The notes under the pieces were generated by a model. That model did not search any database and was not told where the DNA came from. It saw only the letters and a list, made by a program, of their open reading frames with translations. Positions 18,540-28,218 of a stretch of 64,000 nt of DNA are shown in pieces. The position numbers were made by a program, and so were the translations under genes. The number at the start of each line of letters is the position of its first letter. The first letter of the stretch is position 1. Origin of the DNA: Caldicellulosiruptor acetigenus. GTDB lineage: Bacteria; Bacillota; Thermoanaerobacteria; Caldicellulosiruptorales; Caldicellulosiruptoraceae. The stretch lies in contig NZ_CP113866.1 in assembly GCF_026914305.1 (NCBI RefSeq), forward strand, positions 2,049,501 to 2,113,500, given 5' to 3'.

Positions 18540-19472
18540 TTATGCTCTTTTCGGCTTTGCCTGAAGTTTCTTCTTTCTTGTACTGAGCTCCCAGTCAAAC
18601 CACAGTGCTGTTGCTATAAATATAGAAGAATAAGCACCAGATATAACACCAATCAAAAGTGGGAATGCAAATTCTTTAATTGACTGAACTCCCATTACAT
18701 ATAATACTATCAATACAATTACAACTGTTGTAATTGTTGAGATTGTTCTTCCTATTGTCTGGTTCATACTCAAGTTTACAAGTTCTTTGAGCTCCATTTT
18801 CCCCATTATTCTTCTATTTTCTCTTATCCTGTCAAATACTACTATAGTGTCATTTATAGAATATCCAAGGACAGTGAGTATTGCTGCAATAAAGCTTGAA
18901 TTCAAAGGAATCCTAAATAATGTATAGACAGTTAGCATTATTAATAAATCATGAATAATAGCTATAATTGCAGTTGTACCAAATCTAAATTCAAATCTTA
19001 TTGCTACATAAATCAACATCAAAATTGATGCAATCACAACCGCCCAAATTGCCTGAGATTTTAGCTCTGATGACACAACTGCACCTACATTCTGATAGGA
19101 AATTAAATCCTCTTTTTTAAGATTATACTTTTTAGCAATCTCACCAAAGAGCTTGTCTCTTGTCTCTTTTGAAAGCTCTGTCTTCTTTTTACCATGAACC
19201 TCATGTGCGTTTATCATTATCTTTTTACCATCTTCAACTTTTCTAACAATAGGTGTCTGAGTCCCTGTAATTTGCTTTGTCAGCTTTTCAAGCTCGGATA
19301 TCTCTTGAGCTGTCGGAACCTTATGAAGGTTTATCTCCAAAACTGTACCACCTGTAAAGTCTATGTCATAGTTAAAACCCTGTACAAAATACGAAATTAA
19401 GCCAATCACCATGATTAATATTGAGAGTATATAGAAATACTTTCTTTTCCCCATGAAATCAATCTTGGTCAT
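18540..19472 (-). CDS. secF: Protein translocase subunit SecF
   Basis: The 310-residue membrane subunit works with SecD to use the ion gradient for protein export through SecYEG. It has an N-terminal helix followed by the SecF signature YDIDFTGGTVLEI, a short extracytoplasmic domain, and a five-helix block with IAAILTVLGYSINDTIVVFDRIREN and NQTIGRTISTITTV. It begins immediately after the secD stop, with GGAGG inside the end of secD. Confidence 0.95.
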   Translation of the reverse strand: MTKIDFMGKRKYFYILSILIMVIGLISYFVQGFNYDIDFTGGTVLEINLHKVPTAQEISELEKLTKQITGTQTPIVRKVEDGKKIMINAHEVHGKKKTELSKETRDKLFGEIAKKYNLKKEDLISYQNVGAVVSSELKSQAIWAVVIASILMLIYVAIRFEFRFGTTAIIAIIHDLLIMLTVYTLFRIPLNSSFIAAILTVLGYSINDTIVVFDRIRENRRIMGKMELKELVNLSMNQTIGRTISTITTVVIVLIVLYVMGVQSIKEFAFPLLIGVISGAYSSIFIATALWFDWELSTRKKKLQAKPKRA

Positions 19473-20720
19473 TTAAGCATCCACCTCCCTGGTTTTCTTA
19501 CCGCCATACCATCTTATATCCTTGAATAACCCTGTATTTATAATTGAAGTAAGCAAAAATCTTGTAACAGTAATTGCTGTAAAGAATGATACCACAATAC
19601 CAATTGTGAGCGTCCATGCAAAACCTTTAATAGGACCTGTTCCTAAGAACAGAAGAACAATTCCTGCTATTATCGTTGTTACGTTAGAGTCAATAACAGC
19701 ATTTAGTGCCCGCCTAAAACCTGCATCCATAGCAGCCCTTAAAGTTTTTCCATTTCTGAGCTCTTCTTTTAGTCTAGCAAAAATTAGAATGTTTGCGTCA
19801 ACTGCCATTGCAGCCGACAAAACAATACCTGCTATACCAGGGAGGGTCAACGTAATCTTTGCATATCCCACAATTGCTACAAGTATAACAACATATGCCA
19901 CCAATGCTATATCAGCTATGAGCCCTGGCAATCTGTAAAATATAATCATGAACAGGAATACTAATATCAATCCTATTATGCAGGCTTTTAATGTGGTTTT
20001 ATAAGCTTCATTCCCAAGTGAAGGTCCAATCGCTTTGCTTTCAATTACTTTTAACGCAAATGGTAAAGCACCAGCTTTTATCTGCTGAGCAAGTGTTTTA
20101 GCCTCTTCCAAATCTTTCATGCCTTCAATTACAGCTTCACCATTGTCTATCTCTGCTCTAACAACAGGATTTGAAATGAGCTTGCCATCAAGATAAATTC
20201 CAATGTTCTGACCCAAATATTTTTTTGTCCCTTCTGCAAACTTTTTTGTTCCCTCTTTGTCAAACTTTAGTGCAACAACGTATCCTGATGCTGTCTGCTG
20301 CGCATATGCATCAACAACGTTTCTACCTGAAACAATCAAATCTCCAGAAGGTCCCTTGAACTCAATCAAAGCTGTTCTTCCTATATACTGTATAGCTTCA
20401 TCAGGGTCTTTGACACCTGGAATTTCTACCCTTATTCTCTTTGAGCCCTGGATTGTCGCCGTTGCATCATAAAAGTTTCTCATGTCAAGCCTTGTTCTGA
20501 TAAGCTGCAATGCTGACTCCATTTCTCTTCTTGTTGGGTTCTCTTTTGCTGCCTCATATACAATGTAAACGCCGCCTTTTAAGTCAAGACCATACCTTAT
20601 GACTTTTTGGACTGACGGGATGCTTGCTGTTCCAATTTCCAGCCCAAAAAACACTATGTAAAATGCAAAGGCTATTACCAAGCATCCAATCAGAAACTTT
20701 GCCAAGCTTTTATTTTGCAT
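19473..20720 (-). CDS. secD: Protein translocase subunit SecD
   Basis: The 415-residue membrane protein has an N-terminal helix, the signature IRYGLDLKGGVYIVYEA, a P1-type extracytoplasmic domain with RLDMRNFYDATATIQGSKRIRVEIPGV segments, and a C-terminal RND-like six-helix block with AAMAVDANILIFARLKEELRNG. Length is typical for Firmicutes with separate SecD and SecF. ATG 20720 follows AAGGAG. Confidence 0.95.
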   Translation of the reverse strand: MQNKSLAKFLIGCLVIAFAFYIVFFGLEIGTASIPSVQKVIRYGLDLKGGVYIVYEAAKENPTRREMESALQLIRTRLDMRNFYDATATIQGSKRIRVEIPGVKDPDEAIQYIGRTALIEFKGPSGDLIVSGRNVVDAYAQQTASGYVVALKFDKEGTKKFAEGTKKYLGQNIGIYLDGKLISNPVVRAEIDNGEAVIEGMKDLEEAKTLAQQIKAGALPFALKVIESKAIGPSLGNEAYKTTLKACIIGLILVFLFMIIFYRLPGLIADIALVAYVVILVAIVGYAKITLTLPGIAGIVLSAAMAVDANILIFARLKEELRNGKTLRAAMDAGFRRALNAVIDSNVTTIIAGIVLLFLGTGPIKGFAWTLTIGIVVSFFTAITVTRFLLTSIINTGLFKDIRWYGGKKTREVDA

Positions 20721-20844
20721 AACCCTTTCTCCTTTCTTTTTAGAAGGTTAGTAAAACATGTAGAAAGTTTAGTTGTTTTCACAGACAAATACTCATTCAG
20801 TAAAATTATAATCCTCTGCTTGATAAAAAGTCAACAAACAAAAT

Positions 20845-21360
20845 TTAATAATCTTTTATCTTTTTATACTCATTGCTAAGCTCTATATACTCCTTTGCAG
20901 AAATTGCAATCTTTTCAATCTCCTCTGGCGTGAGCTCTCTTATCACTTTAGCAGGTCTGCCAAACACAAGGGTATTTGGCGGGATGACCGTGTTTTGAGT
21001 TATAAGACTTCCTGCTCCAATCAAGCTATTATCACCTATTTTGCTTCCGTTCATTATAATACTTCCCATTCCAATTAAAACATTGTTGCCTATCTCACAA
21101 CCATGAAGAACAACATTGTGCCCAACTGTAACATTGTCGCCTATTATAACAGAGCAGCAGTGGTCTGTGTGTATTGTCGTAAGGTCTTGTATATTTGTAT
21201 TCTTTCCAATTATAATTCTATTCTCTTCACACCTTAAAACGCAGCCAAACCACACACTTGAATTTTCTCCAATCTCAACATCGCCTATTATAACTGCATT
21301 CTCTGCCACAAAGGCAGAAGGCGCAATTTTAGGTGTCTTGCCTTTATAAGTAACTATCAT
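20845..21360 (-). CDS. Gamma-carbonic-anhydrase-like hexapeptide-repeat protein
   Basis: About 171 residues built on hexapeptide repeats of a left-handed beta helix (VIIGDVEIGENSSVWFG, IGDNVTVGHNVVLHGCEIG, LIGMGSIIMNGSKIGDNSLIGAGSLITQ). His residues in TTIHTDH and TVGHNVVLHG match the metal ligands of the YrdA/CamH gamma-class proteins, so carbonic anhydrase activity is possible but many homologues are inactive or of unknown substrate. ATG 21360 begins one base after the SCIFF maturase stop. A TTG at 21372 is the alternative start. Co-transcription with the maturase is likely. Confidence 0.85.
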   Translation of the reverse strand: MIVTYKGKTPKIAPSAFVAENAVIIGDVEIGENSSVWFGCVLRCEENRIIIGKNTNIQDLTTIHTDHCCSVIIGDNVTVGHNVVLHGCEIGNNVLIGMGSIIMNGSKIGDNSLIGAGSLITQNTVIPPNTLVFGRPAKVIRELTPEEIEKIAISAKEYIELSNEYKKIKDY

Positions 21361-21361
21361 T

Positions 21362-22723
21362 TTAGCTTTCAATCCCCTTTTCCATAAGATAAAGCTTTAT
21401 GGCTATTGCATTTTCCACCCTCTTTCTTTCAAGTTCACAACCCACAATGTAAGATTTTTTAACATCACCGTTCATATTATAGTTTGCAGCAGCGCACCCG
21501 CCACTGCAGTAAAACCTCGCCCAGCACTGTGAACATTCATCTTTTTCATAAACAGTATTTTTCTTAAACTCCTCAACCAAATCAAACCTCTTTATACCTT
21601 CAAAGACGTTACCAAGTTTAAAATCTGGCTTGTCAACAAACTGGTGGCACGGGAAGATATTACCCTCAGGGTCAACTGCTACATACTCAAACCCGGCACC
21701 ACATCCTGAAAGTCTTTTTGAAACACATGGACCACCTGTAAGGTCTATATTGAAATGGAAGAAGTTAAAACCTTCTCCTTTAAGTTTTGCATTTATAAAC
21801 TCTTCTGCCAAAATATCATACTCTTCTTTTATCCTTTCGATGTGACTCTCACGTATTGCCCAGGGACTGCTTTTGTCCAGCACAACAGGTTCTATCGAAA
21901 TCTCTTTTATCCCAAGGCTGTATAGGTGCATAACATCCTTTGAAAAATCCAAGTTCTTTGCTGTAAATGTTCCTCTCACATAATAAGTTTTCCCATTTCT
22001 TTTCTGGATAAACCTCAAAATGTTGTCTGTGATTTTGCTATAAGTGCCATTGCCATTTCTGTCAATCCTCATAAAGTCATTAACTTCTGGTCTTCCATCA
22101 TGACTGAGTACAACATTTTCCATGTTCTGGTTCAGATATTTAATTATATCGTCTGAGAGGTTTGTTGCATTTGTTGTCAGTGTAAAAGATATTTTTTTGT
22201 TATACTTCTTTTCCTCTTGCCTTGCATACTCAACAATCTTTTTTACCACATCAAAATTCAAAAGTGGCTCTCCGCCAAAAAAATCAACCTCTAAGTTCTG
22301 TCTAGAACCAGAATTTTGAAGCAGAAAATCTATAGCTTTTTTGCCAACATCAAAGCTCATAAGTTTTCTTTCTTGTTTGAAACTGCCACTTGACGCAAAA
22401 CAGTATCTGCACCTCAGGTCACAGTCGTGGGCAACGTGAAGACACATTGCCTTTATGACCGGATTCCTCTTTTCAATCAAATTCATATCCTTATAAGTAT
22501 CCTCAGAAAACAAAACACCTTGTTCAATCAAACTTTTTACTTCAAAAACCGCCTCAGCTATCTGCTGTTTATCAAACTCAAGTGCATCTTCTACTCCATC
22601 AAAACTTCCATTTTCTTTGTAATACTTTATTACCTCATAAGCAACGCTATCAACTGTGAAAATTGAACCTGACGCCACATCTACCACAATTTTGAGTCCG
22701 AACTTCTCAAACGCATGAACCAT
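21362..22723 (-). CDS. Radical SAM thioether maturase for the SCIFF peptide
   Basis: 453 residues. The radical SAM motif CDLRCRYC (Cys 101, 105, 108) binds the catalytic 4Fe-4S cluster, GGEPLLNFDVV is the SAM-binding GGE region, and a C-terminal SPASM-type Cys-rich domain (CGAGFEYV, PEGNIFPC, CSQCWARFYCSGGCA) binds auxiliary clusters. A peptide-recognition-like N-terminal domain occupies residues 1-85. The assignment as SCIFF maturase, which links Cys side chains to peptide alpha carbons, rests on close family motifs and on the six-Cys peptide gene immediately upstream. Confidence 0.92.
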   Translation of the reverse strand: MVHAFEKFGLKIVVDVASGSIFTVDSVAYEVIKYYKENGSFDGVEDALEFDKQQIAEAVFEVKSLIEQGVLFSEDTYKDMNLIEKRNPVIKAMCLHVAHDCDLRCRYCFASSGSFKQERKLMSFDVGKKAIDFLLQNSGSRQNLEVDFFGGEPLLNFDVVKKIVEYARQEEKKYNKKISFTLTTNATNLSDDIIKYLNQNMENVVLSHDGRPEVNDFMRIDRNGNGTYSKITDNILRFIQKRNGKTYYVRGTFTAKNLDFSKDVMHLYSLGIKEISIEPVVLDKSSPWAIRESHIERIKEEYDILAEEFINAKLKGEGFNFFHFNIDLTGGPCVSKRLSGCGAGFEYVAVDPEGNIFPCHQFVDKPDFKLGNVFEGIKRFDLVEEFKKNTVYEKDECSQCWARFYCSGGCAAANYNMNGDVKKSYIVGCELERKRVENAIAIKLYLMEKGIES

Positions 22724-22782
22724 CTTTTCCTATTTGTCTTCCTCCTGCTTTATCACATTTTAAATTAAAAAAGTTTTGCACA

Positions 22783-22814
22783 GGGCTGCCCTCAAAAAAA
22801 TTTTTTGACAGCCC
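22783..22814 (-). terminator. Hairpin between SCIFF peptide and maturase genes
   Basis: Arms GGGCTG (22783-22788) and CAGCCC (22809-22814) enclose A7/T6 tracts, and a short T run follows on the minus strand. It may work as a partial terminator that makes peptide mRNA more abundant than maturase mRNA. Confidence 0.5.
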
Positions 22815-22826
22815 ACCTACATAAAA

Positions 22827-22970
22827 TTATTTTCTATTCTTGCAAATCTGGTTTCCAACAGTACAAGATGTCTTGCAAGCTGACTGGCAGGATGCCTGGC
22901 ACTCACCACAGCCGCCAGAGACAACTGTTTTTGAAAGAGCATTTTTTACAACAACCTTTATATGCTTCAT
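22827..22970 (-). CDS. SCIFF ribosomal peptide precursor (six-cysteine)
   Basis: A 47-residue frame starts at ATG 22970 behind AAGGAGG and ends at 22827. The leader reads MKHIKVVVKNALSKTVVSG and is followed by six Cys at 21, 24, 28, 32, 36 and 43, with the conserved core CQSACKTSCTVGNQ. This matches the clostridial SCIFF family (six cysteines in forty-five residues), a ribosomally made peptide cross-linked by the adjacent radical SAM enzyme. The gene is short enough to be missed by standard gene finding. The mature function of SCIFF is unknown; conservation across Clostridia suggests a housekeeping or signalling role. Confidence 0.93.
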   Translation of the reverse strand: MKHIKVVVKNALSKTVVSGGCGECQASCQSACKTSCTVGNQICKNRK

Positions 22971-23065
22971 AAAAACCTCAAACCTCCTTTTTAAAAGTTA
23001 GAAATTTTAAAACTTATTCTTTTCACGCATAAAATATTCTACTGAGCGCATAAACAACATATAGT

Positions 23066-23094
23066 ATTTTACCACAAACTATTTTACAATACAA
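23066..23094 (-). promoter_or_regulatory. Promoter of the SCIFF operon
   Basis: On the minus strand a -35 TTGTAT (23094-23089) and a -10 TAAAAT (23071-23066) are separated by 17 bases, about 95 bases upstream of the SCIFF start codon. Confidence 0.55.
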
Positions 23095-23108
23095 TTTTGT
23101 CAAAAGAA

Positions 23109-23136
23109 AAAGGGCAAGGTTTTTCCCCCGCCCTTT
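23109..23136 (-). terminator. Terminator downstream of aldolase gene
   Basis: Arms AAAGGGC (23109-23115) and GCCCTTT (23130-23136) lie 16 bases past the fba stop, and the minus strand continues TTTTTC. Confidence 0.7.
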
Positions 23137-23151
23137 ATTTGGCAGCATTTT

Positions 23152-24123
23152 TTAACCTCTGTTTTTCTTTATCTCCTCTAAAATTTCGGGAGCCTTGCCC
23201 GCACAGCCAAGAACATTTTTAAGCTTGTGTTTTACCATCTCTTTTATCGCATCTCTGCCATCTTTGAGATATTGTCTTGGGTCAAAATGGTCTGGATGTT
23301 CATATAGGTGTTTTCTGATAGCTGCGGTCATTGCAAGTCTCAAATCAGTATCAATGTTAATCTTTCGCACACCAAGCTCTGCTGCTTTTCTGAGCATATC
23401 TTCTGGTACACCTTTTGCACCTGGAATATTTCCTCCATACTTGTTGCACATCTCAACAAATTCAGGCAAAACTGTTGATGCACCATGAAGAACAATTGGA
23501 AAATCCTTTGGAAGTTTTTCAACAATCTTCTGAAGTCTCTCAAAATCAAGCCTTGGGTCGCCTTTGAATTTGTATGCCCCATGGCTTGTTCCAATTGCAA
23601 CAGCTAAAGAGTCAACACCTGTTCTTTCAACAAACTCTGCCGCCTGGTCAGGGTCTGTAAAAGCTGCTTCATGCTCTGCAACCTTTACGTTATCTTCAAT
23701 TCCGGCAAGCTTGCCAAGCTCTGCTTCTACAACAACACCACGTTCATGAGCATATTCAACAACCTTTTTTGTAAGAGCAATATTCTCCTCAAAAGGAAGC
23801 CTTGACCCGTCAATCATAACAGAAGTAAAACCGCCGTCAATACAAGCTTTGCAAATCTCAAAGTCCTCGCCATGGTCAAGATGAAGGGCAATTGGAAGGT
23901 CTCCTGAATCTTCAAGTGCTGCTTCAACAAGCTTGATAAGATAGATGTGCTTTGCATACTTTCTCGCACCTGCTGAAACCTGCAAAATAAGCGGTGCCTG
24001 TTCCTCCTTTGCAGCCTCAACAATTCCCTGGATAATTTCCATGTTGTTGACGTTAAATGCACCTATTGCGTACTTGCCTTCGGCCGCTTTTTTAAACATT
24101 TCTCTTGTGGTAACTAACGGCAT
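23152..24123 (-). CDS. fba: Class II fructose-1,6-bisphosphate aldolase
   Basis: Zinc-dependent glycolytic enzyme that cleaves fructose 1,6-bisphosphate to triose phosphates. The 323-residue protein shows the class II signatures AIGAFNVNNMEII, LHLDHGEDFE (zinc His and catalytic Asp), VEAELGKLAG, AIGTSHGAYKF, IVLHGAST and KINIDTDLRLA. The ATG at 24123 follows GAGGT. It is 28 bases downstream of the PHP gene, in a run with the sugar-phosphate isomerase. Confidence 0.95.
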   Translation of the reverse strand: MPLVTTREMFKKAAEGKYAIGAFNVNNMEIIQGIVEAAKEEQAPLILQVSAGARKYAKHIYLIKLVEAALEDSGDLPIALHLDHGEDFEICKACIDGGFTSVMIDGSRLPFEENIALTKKVVEYAHERGVVVEAELGKLAGIEDNVKVAEHEAAFTDPDQAAEFVERTGVDSLAVAIGTSHGAYKFKGDPRLDFERLQKIVEKLPKDFPIVLHGASTVLPEFVEMCNKYGGNIPGAKGVPEDMLRKAAELGVRKINIDTDLRLAMTAAIRKHLYEHPDHFDPRQYLKDGRDAIKEMVKHKLKNVLGCAGKAPEILEEIKKNRG

Positions 24124-24151
24124 TTTAAATTACCTCCTCAAAATTTTTGTT

Positions 24152-24892
24152 TTAAATCTCAATATCCTTTCCATGAAGCTTTAGAAAGCTTATAAAGCTT
24201 TCTAAGCTTTTGTTGACAATAAGCTCAGGCGGAAATTCATATTCACACACAAGTTTTTGAGTAATTTCGCATCTGCCGATGTCTGCTTTGTAGTGTGCAT
24301 CTGAGCCCATGGCAATATACACACCATGTTTTTTGCACAGCTTTAAAATCTCTATGCAATTTTCCTTGCTCTTTTCACGAACATAAAACGAAGAGTTGTT
24401 TATCTCAATTGCTTTTTTATATTCCTTTGCAGCAAGTACAACCTCTTCTTTGTCAATTTCATATAGTGGATTTCCCGGATGCCCTATACAGTGTATATAA
24501 GGATTTTTAATAGCACCTATCAGTGCCCTGGTATGGTCAGAAACTGTCCCACTCGGGATACAAACATCGTGCAGGCTTGCAATCACAAAATCAAGCTTTT
24601 TTAGCGCTGCTTCCGGAATGTCGATATTGCCTTCATAGTCAACTATATTTGCCTCGCACCCTCTAAATACCATTATACCATTAATTTTTCTCGGTACAAC
24701 AACCAGATTGTAAAAATATAAACTGCTACACGACCCTGGCATCTCAGGGCCGTGGTCTGTTATACATATCCCTTTTAAACCTTTTCTTTGTGCCTCAAGT
24801 ACCATCTCTTCCAAGGTATTGTAAGCATGACCGCTTGCAATGGTATGACAGTGCGTCTCCACTTCCAAAAACATCTTCATCTCAGCTCTCAT
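24152..24892 (-). CDS. PHP-domain phosphatase/hydrolase, YcdX type
   Basis: 246 residues of the polymerase-and-histidinol-phosphatase fold. Metal-binding segments are ETHCHTIASGHAYNTLEEM (residues 11-29), ITDHGPEMPG, RGCEANIVDYEGNID, ASLHDVCIP, CIGHPGNPLYEID, LEINNSSF-type AIEINNSSF and MGSDAHYKAD. This set matches the YcdX group, trinuclear-zinc phosphatases of uncertain substrate. Several Met codons lie near the start (24892, 24880, 24874); homology favours one of the last two. Its placement between two glycolytic genes suggests a sugar-phosphate-related job, which is inference. Confidence 0.85.
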   Translation of the reverse strand: MRAEMKMFLEVETHCHTIASGHAYNTLEEMVLEAQRKGLKGICITDHGPEMPGSCSSLYFYNLVVVPRKINGIMVFRGCEANIVDYEGNIDIPEAALKKLDFVIASLHDVCIPSGTVSDHTRALIGAIKNPYIHCIGHPGNPLYEIDKEEVVLAAKEYKKAIEINNSSFYVREKSKENCIEILKLCKKHGVYIAMGSDAHYKADIGRCEITQKLVCEYEFPPELIVNKSLESFISFLKLHGKDIEI

Positions 24893-24919
24893 CTAAAATT
24901 TTTATAGAAATTCAAAATC

Positions 24920-25984
24920 TTAGTCTTTAATCTCTGCAAGTTTGTTCTTCAAAATATCAATCTTTTTCACAGGAGTTGGGTCATTTTGGTAAAGTGTTGC
25001 GAGATAAAGTGATACATAGTCGCCTAAGTAGATTAGAGAAAACATTCTTGCAAGTCTTGAATTTCCGATTGAGTATATATCATTTACTCCAGACACAACA
25101 CCCTTTATAAGGTCTTTTGTAATATCCATTCTGATTGCATTTCTCTTGTGGTCTTCTGTGTCATGGAGCATTACAATTTCAAAAAGTCCAAGAATATGCT
25201 TTGGCGACTCAGTTCCAACTATCTCGTTGTGGTTGAGTTCTGAAAATACATTGAAATATGCTGGTGACTTTGAATTTTCACAAATCTGCCCCTTCCATCT
25301 CTCTGCAATGACCTCTGTGGTTCCACTAATTCCATATATGATTGGGAGCTTGTTCCAAAGTTTTAGTGTAAGTCTCTTTGCAAGGTTTTTCTCTTCAGGC
25401 ACTTCTGGTTTATATCTTTCTCTCAGGTCACTTAGAACCTTTACTGTTTCTTCTATCTGGTCATCAACAGGTTCAATCAGCCCAAGTTTAACAAACAGCA
25501 TCAAGAGTGGAATGAATGAGTATCCAAGTGCAGCTCTTGGCTGAAGTCCGCTTGGAATTGTGATTACATCAAATCCATCTTTTTCGGCAAACTCTTTTAA
25601 CTTTCCGCCTGTTGTGATTGCAATGATTTTTGCTCCTTTTGCCTTTGCATCCTGGTATGCAGAAAGTGTCTCTTCGGTGTTACCTGAGTAGCTGGACGCT
25701 ATGACAAGAGTTTTAGAGTCAACATAAGCTGGAAGTACATAGTCTCTGTTAACAATCACTGGAATTTTGCACTTGTCAAGGACAAATACTCTCAAAAGGT
25801 TCCCACCTATTGCTGAACCGCCAAGACCTGTAATCACAACCTTATCTATATCCTCTGCTTTTACATTCACGCTAATATTTTTGCCTATCTCGTACGCTTT
25901 TTGAATTTGCTCAGGAAGATTATACACTGCTTCAAACATACCGCTTGGGTCATTCTGTGCAATTGTCTCTAAATTATCAAGCAT
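24920..25984 (-). CDS. Bifunctional phosphoglucose/phosphomannose isomerase
   Basis: 354 residues with two SIS domains. The first has VVITGLGGSAIGGNLLR and ASSYSGNTEETLSAYQDAK, the second contains YGISGTTEVIAERWKGQICENSK and FSELNHNEIVG. These features match the PGI/PMI family first described in archaea, which interconverts glucose 6-phosphate, mannose 6-phosphate and fructose 6-phosphate and differs from the classical bacterial PGI. The ATG follows AAAGGAG. It probably heads the run with the PHP gene and fba. Confidence 0.92.
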   Translation of the reverse strand: MLDNLETIAQNDPSGMFEAVYNLPEQIQKAYEIGKNISVNVKAEDIDKVVITGLGGSAIGGNLLRVFVLDKCKIPVIVNRDYVLPAYVDSKTLVIASSYSGNTEETLSAYQDAKAKGAKIIAITTGGKLKEFAEKDGFDVITIPSGLQPRAALGYSFIPLLMLFVKLGLIEPVDDQIEETVKVLSDLRERYKPEVPEEKNLAKRLTLKLWNKLPIIYGISGTTEVIAERWKGQICENSKSPAYFNVFSELNHNEIVGTESPKHILGLFEIVMLHDTEDHKRNAIRMDITKDLIKGVVSGVNDIYSIGNSRLARMFSLIYLGDYVSLYLATLYQNDPTPVKKIDILKNKLAEIKD

Positions 25985-26070
25985 TTTCCCAGACTCCTTT
26001 CTTTAAAATTTTCTATTTCATAATATAACAATTTTTCAGTTTTTTCAACTTCAAAACCACACAAAAAATA

Positions 26071-26119
26071 GGAAAGCACCACTTCTAAAGAACTTTAAAA
26101 CCTTCTTGTGGTGCTTTCC
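26071..26119 (-). terminator. Terminator downstream of the GH10 xylanase gene
   Basis: A 12-bp perfect inverted repeat (GGAAAGCACCAC arms at 26071-26082 and 26108-26119), 16 bases past the xylanase stop, followed on the minus strand by TATTTTTTG. Confidence 0.85.
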
Positions 26120-26134
26120 CATTCTATCTGCTTT

Positions 26135-28204
26135 TTATTCCTCTGGCACAACTGATGGGTCTATTAAGCTCCAGAAAGCAAATTTGGGCTGATAGTCCTT
26201 GTCAAACAAAAGTGGAAAATCACCTTTCAGCCATGAATAGTCATCTTTAAGCCCCCAGAAAGAAACACTTGTCACCACATTTTTGTATTTTTTGAAAACT
26301 TCAAAAAGGTCTTTTAATTTTCTTGCCTGCTGAATCAAAAGATATCTCTTTGTTTCTTCATCTATATCTTCGCCAAATTCTTTTGCCACACTTATATCAA
26401 TTTCTGTGACATGTATCTTAATACCAGGAATGCTGCTAAAAAGTTTTATGGTTCTTTCAACCTCTTCAACGCTTGGCCAGCTCACAGAAATATGGCACTG
26501 AAGACCAACACCATGAATGGGTACTCCTTTTTCTTTTAGGTCTTTTATAAGCTTGTAAATGTATTCTCTCTTCACTGGATTTTCTGTGCTGTAGTCATTG
26601 TAAAAAAGCAAAGCGTTAGGGTCTGCCTGATGAGCGTATATGAACGCTTTTTCGATATACTCTGGACCTAATATATTGAACCAGTCGCTTCTTCTAAAAC
26701 CGTCAGGCTGGTTTTCGTCGATAGCTTCATTTACAACATCCCAGGCATAAATTCTGCCTTTGTATCTTGAAACAACTGTCTGAATATATTTTTTCAACCT
26801 CTCTAAAAGTATCTTCTTGTCTTTTTCACTGTTTGTCAGCTTCTCCCCCGTCTGAGGGTTTTCGAAAAACCAGCTTGGTGTTTGCTGATGCCACACAAGA
26901 GTGTGTCCACGAATAGCTATATTATTCTTCTTGCAAAAATCCAAATACTCATCAGCAATTGAAAAGTTAAAAGTCCCTTCATACGGCTCAAGTGCTTCTG
27001 GCTTCATCTCATTTTCTGCTGTAATGCTGTTAAAATGTCTCTTTATGAATGCAACATCAACAGGATTTGTCAAAGCCTTGTAGGGTACAGCAACACCAAC
27101 TTTAAAGTAGTCTTTATATTTCTCACTTAAAGAAGGCAAATCTAAATCAGGAACAGCTGAATACCACCCATCATCTGAAATTGTGAAGTTGTCAAGGTAA
27201 TAGTAAGAAACATCTGAAAGAGGCTTTATGAAAATCACAAAGTCTTTTACTTTTGAATCCAAAGAAGGTGTATAGCTTGCAAATGTTTCTGTCCACTTAT
27301 TCCTTGGAACAGTTACTTTTCCAAGCACAATCTCTTTCGTGTTCTTTCCATTTTCCAAAAACCTAACACCAATTGCCAAGTTTAAACTCTTTAAAATGGG
27401 CTGATATACATAAAAAGATATTGAATAGCTTTTACCCTTTTCAAATGTACCTTTCACCGGCAAAGTAACAGTTGTATTCTGCTTTTTGGCAGTCTGCTGA
27501 AGCTTTATGCTATATGTACCTTGATAAGCTTTTTCTTTTGAAACTGATAATTTACATTTTTTATCCTGAGGAATAAATCCTGCTATACTCTTGTCTTCAA
27601 AGCTTTCAAATTTTATGAGATGAGAGCTGTCGAAAACTTTGAGTGTAAAAAGGTCAATGTAAAAATTCGTGGTTGAGGTTGGTACATATATCTTTAGCCA
27701 AACTTTTTTAATTCCTTTTAGCTCAGTCAAATTTAAACTTGCATCAAGTTTTTTCCAGCTGTTTGGAATGACAACTTTTTCACACAGCAGTTTATTTTCC
27801 TTTCCGCTTTTTGTCTCAATTTCGCTACTCACAACAAAACGCTGCAGCTTGCTGGATTTGTGATAAACATATAGAGTAATTGTATATTCATTTGAATAAT
27901 CTATAAGATTGGTTACATCAAGCAAAACTCCATCATCTATTTGCTTCCTGCCACCTACAAGAAGCGAAAAGCTTCCTTCTGCTGCCGTTGTGCTATCAAT
28001 CTTTAAAACCATAGACTTGCCTGATGCTTTAAACGGAGTTGCCAATTTATTTTCAAAATTAAACTCCATAAAACTCTTTTTTGTTGCTCCGCTAACTTTA
28101 CTAACCTTAGCACTTCCTATGCCAATTAAAGTTGAAACCAAAAATAAAATTGCTAAAATCAATGCCGAAAACCTTTTCAATTTTCCATAAACACAACCTT
28201 TCAT
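26135..28204 (-). CDS. Secreted endo-1,4-beta-xylanase, CBM22-CBM22-GH10
   Basis: 689 residues. A signal peptide (basic KLKRF then [19 protein letters not shown]) precedes two CBM22-like beta-sandwich modules (about 45-190 and 197-345) that bind xylan, then a GH10 barrel (about 358-680). The acid/base is Glu 493 in WDVVNEAID and the nucleophile Glu 601 in HVTEIDIS; other GH10 landmarks are [25 protein letters not shown] and [10 protein letters not shown]. There is no SLH or dockerin module, so it is probably released. ATG 28204 has GGAGG upstream and lies 14 bases after the ROK gene, so both share a transcript. Confidence 0.94.
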   Translation of the reverse strand: MKGCVYGKLKRFSALILAILFLVSTLIGIGSAKVSKVSGATKKSFMEFNFENKLATPFKASGKSMVLKIDSTTAAEGSFSLLVGGRKQIDDGVLLDVTNLIDYSNEYTITLYVYHKSSKLQRFVVSSEIETKSGKENKLLCEKVVIPNSWKKLDASLNLTELKGIKKVWLKIYVPTSTTNFYIDLFTLKVFDSSHLIKFESFEDKSIAGFIPQDKKCKLSVSKEKAYQGTYSIKLQQTAKKQNTTVTLPVKGTFEKGKSYSISFYVYQPILKSLNLAIGVRFLENGKNTKEIVLGKVTVPRNKWTETFASYTPSLDSKVKDFVIFIKPLSDVSYYYLDNFTISDDGWYSAVPDLDLPSLSEKYKDYFKVGVAVPYKALTNPVDVAFIKRHFNSITAENEMKPEALEPYEGTFNFSIADEYLDFCKKNNIAIRGHTLVWHQQTPSWFFENPQTGEKLTNSEKDKKILLERLKKYIQTVVSRYKGRIYAWDVVNEAIDENQPDGFRRSDWFNILGPEYIEKAFIYAHQADPNALLFYNDYSTENPVKREYIYKLIKDLKEKGVPIHGVGLQCHISVSWPSVEEVERTIKLFSSIPGIKIHVTEIDISVAKEFGEDIDEETKRYLLIQQARKLKDLFEVFKKYKNVVTSVSFWGLKDDYSWLKGDFPLLFDKDYQPKFAFWSLIDPSVVPEE

Positions 28205-28218
28205 CTAACACTTCCTCC

